Positions 62,893 to 64,000 of a stretch of 64,000 nt of DNA are shown here, piece after piece; the stretch's first letter is position 1, and each line of letters starts with the position of its first letter. The stretch is from NCBI RefSeq assembly GCF_900218065.1, contig NZ_OBMU01000001.1, positions 755,312 through 819,311 of the forward strand, written 5' to 3'. Source of the stretch: Novosphingobium sp. Chol11 (GTDB taxonomy: Bacteria > Pseudomonadota > Alphaproteobacteria > Sphingomonadales > Sphingomonadaceae). Below the pieces are notes generated by a model. That model saw only the letters and a program-made list of their open reading frames with translations, made no database searches and was not told where the DNA came from. A program made the translations under genes and the position numbers.

Positions 62893-63993
62893 TTGAAAAC
62901 ATATCTGCTCGCGATCACGCTGCTTTGCACGGCTTGCAAGGTGTCTGTCACTGACGCGAATGAAAGCGGGGGCGCGCCTCCTGGGAACCAGACGGACGCG
63001 GCGCAGCAGGGCGCAGCAGCCAAGCCCGCGTCCGATCCCTACGCCTTCACCATCGTTCCGGAGCCCGGCGGCACGCCAGCGCGCGCGGATTCGATCTTGC
63101 AGGCGCAGGTGGCGCTTGACCGGGCGGGCTTTTCTCCCGGCGTGCTCGACGGGAAGGAAGGCATGTCCTTCACCGCCGCGCTGAAGGGTTTCCAGGAGGC
63201 CAAGGGCCTGCCGGAGACAGGCAAATATGATGACGCGACGGCCAAGGCCCTGCTGGGTGACAAGCCGCCGCCAGCGACATGGCTGGTGACGATCCCTGCG
63301 GAGTTCGCCCGTGGGCCGTTCACCGCCATCCCCAAGGAATATGCCGATCAGGCCAAGCTGCCTGCGCTTGGCTATCGCAACCTCATCGAAAAACTGGCCG
63401 AGCGTTTCCATACCAAGCCTGAAGTGCTGGTGGCGTTGAATGCACCCAACACGAAGCTAGGGCCCGGAGCTACCGTGCGCGTGCCTGCCGTGGGCAACCA
63501 GCCGGTGGCCCAGATCGAGGGAGATGAGCGCGGCTGGGGCACTACGCTGGCCAGCCTGGCGGTCGCCAAGGACCAGCCCCAGGCCGATCATGTCGTCGTC
63601 GACAAATCCGACGGCGTGCTGCGCGTTTTCGACAAGGCCAACAAGCTGATCGCGCAGTTCCCCGCGACCATGGGATCGGAACATGATCCGCTGCCGCTTG
63701 GTACATGGGAGATCAAGGGGATCAGCCGTAATCCCGATTTCCACTATAATCCCGACCTGTTCTGGGATGCCGACGCCAAGGATGAAAAGGCGGTGTTGAA
63801 GCCTGGGCCGAATGGGCCTGTCGGGGTGGTTTGGATCGACCTTTCGAAACAGCATTATGGTATCCATGGCACGCCTGAGCCCCAGACGATCGGCCGTACC
63901 GAAAGCCATGGATGCATCCGCCTCACCAACTGGGATGCGGCGCGGCTGGCGCAAATGGTGAAGAGCGGGGTCCAGGCGGTATTCCAGGCATGA
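62893..63993 (+). CDS. L,D-transpeptidase (YkuD) lipoprotein with peptidoglycan-binding domain
   Basis: A 366-residue cell-wall enzyme. KTYLLAITLLCTAC is a lipoprotein signal with lipobox Cys. A peptidoglycan-binding domain (QAQVALDRAGFSPGVLDGKEGMSFTAALKGFQEAKGL) is followed by a LysM-like middle section. The YkuD catalytic domain has HYGIHGTPEPQ and SHGCIRLTNWDA with the catalytic Cys. It makes or edits L,D-crosslinks. TTG 62893 was chosen because GGGAGAG lies 7 nt before it and the signal peptide then begins properly. ATG 62818 is the alternative. Confidence 0.88.
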   Translation: MKTYLLAITLLCTACKVSVTDANESGGAPPGNQTDAAQQGAAAKPASDPYAFTIVPEPGGTPARADSILQAQVALDRAGFSPGVLDGKEGMSFTAALKGFQEAKGLPETGKYDDATAKALLGDKPPPATWLVTIPAEFARGPFTAIPKEYADQAKLPALGYRNLIEKLAERFHTKPEVLVALNAPNTKLGPGATVRVPAVGNQPVAQIEGDERGWGTTLASLAVAKDQPQADHVVVDKSDGVLRVFDKANKLIAQFPATMGSEHDPLPLGTWEIKGISRNPDFHYNPDLFWDADAKDEKAVLKPGPNGPVGVVWIDLSKQHYGIHGTPEPQTIGRTESHGCIRLTNWDAARLAQMVKSGVQAVFQA

Positions 63994-64000
63994 GGAGGCC

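Overview
The window looks like a chromosomal segment of an alphaproteobacterium of the order Sphingomonadales, most like Sphingobium, Sphingomonas or Novosphingobium. The case rests on GC-rich, densely packed core genes and lineage-typical content: a TrcR (DUF1013) regulator, an RcdA (DUF1465) protein, DUF1192 and YdcH proteins, an alphaproteobacterial DksA lacking most zinc cysteines, a Ku-LigD pair, and many short palindromic intergenic repeats of the kind seen in sphingomonads. No phage, integron, CRISPR array or classical insertion sequence is visible. The species cannot be named from the sequence alone.

Layout. 1-7.4 kb: 3' end of an OmpA-type protein, Cu/Zn superoxide dismutase, RNA cyclic phosphodiesterase, a Bax-inhibitor-1 membrane protein, a glutathione S-transferase, ClpA, DUF1192 and a quinone oxidoreductase. 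7.4-16.9 kb: a coupled metallophosphoesterase and glycosyltransferase, TrcR, acyl-CoA ligase, MsrA, a small lipoprotein, Sua5/TsaC, a DUF815 ATPase and a sorbosone-dehydrogenase-like protein. 17-27.4 kb: a small conserved protein, an overlapping marR-nlpC/p60-argC unit, an M17 aminopeptidase, a small protein coupled to a DUF3298-like lipoprotein, RimO, a potassium channel, SurE, SerS and a host-attachment-type protein. 27.7-38.2 kb: a Ser/Thr-repeat surface protein with a PEP-CTERM-like tail, DksA, PilZ, two YdcH proteins, RcdA, TamA-TamB and a beta-barrel protein. 38.2-46.9 kb: PyrF-LapA, Ku-LigD, an EF-hand protein, PurB, tRNA-Pro(CGG), a degenerate RadC-type JAB protein and ThyA. 46.9-51.5 kb: E1alpha-E1beta-E2 of the branched-chain 2-oxoacid dehydrogenase, then a 382-bp REP-bounded GIY-YIG element. 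51.5-64 kb: a secreted protein, an AI-2E transporter, tRNA-Asp(GTC), DUF2842, 5-FCL, 6S RNA, ZapA, then transketolase-gap-pgk-aldolase, an AAC(3)-I-like acetyltransferase, DUF72, ThiE and an L,D-transpeptidase.

The genes are mostly housekeeping. Translational coupling (TGATG, ATGA or GTGA overlaps) links the phosphoesterase and glycosyltransferase, tamA and tamB, lapA and pyrF, nlpC/p60 and argC, and 5-FCL and DUF2842. The carbon-metabolism block (tkt, gap, pgk, fba) lies directly beside the zapA-6S RNA-5-FCL block.

The most unusual signal is the repeat landscape. Four kinds of palindromic repeat occupy many intergenic gaps. One copy sits in frame inside the E2 linker and another supplies the E1beta ribosome binding site. 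Two perfect 31-bp inverted copies of one repeat enclose a small GIY-YIG endonuclease gene. The same 31-bp arms occur at 15.2 kb around only 20 bp. This suggests a small nuclease-linked repeat element, comparable in layout to REP/RAYT systems but using a GIY-YIG enzyme.
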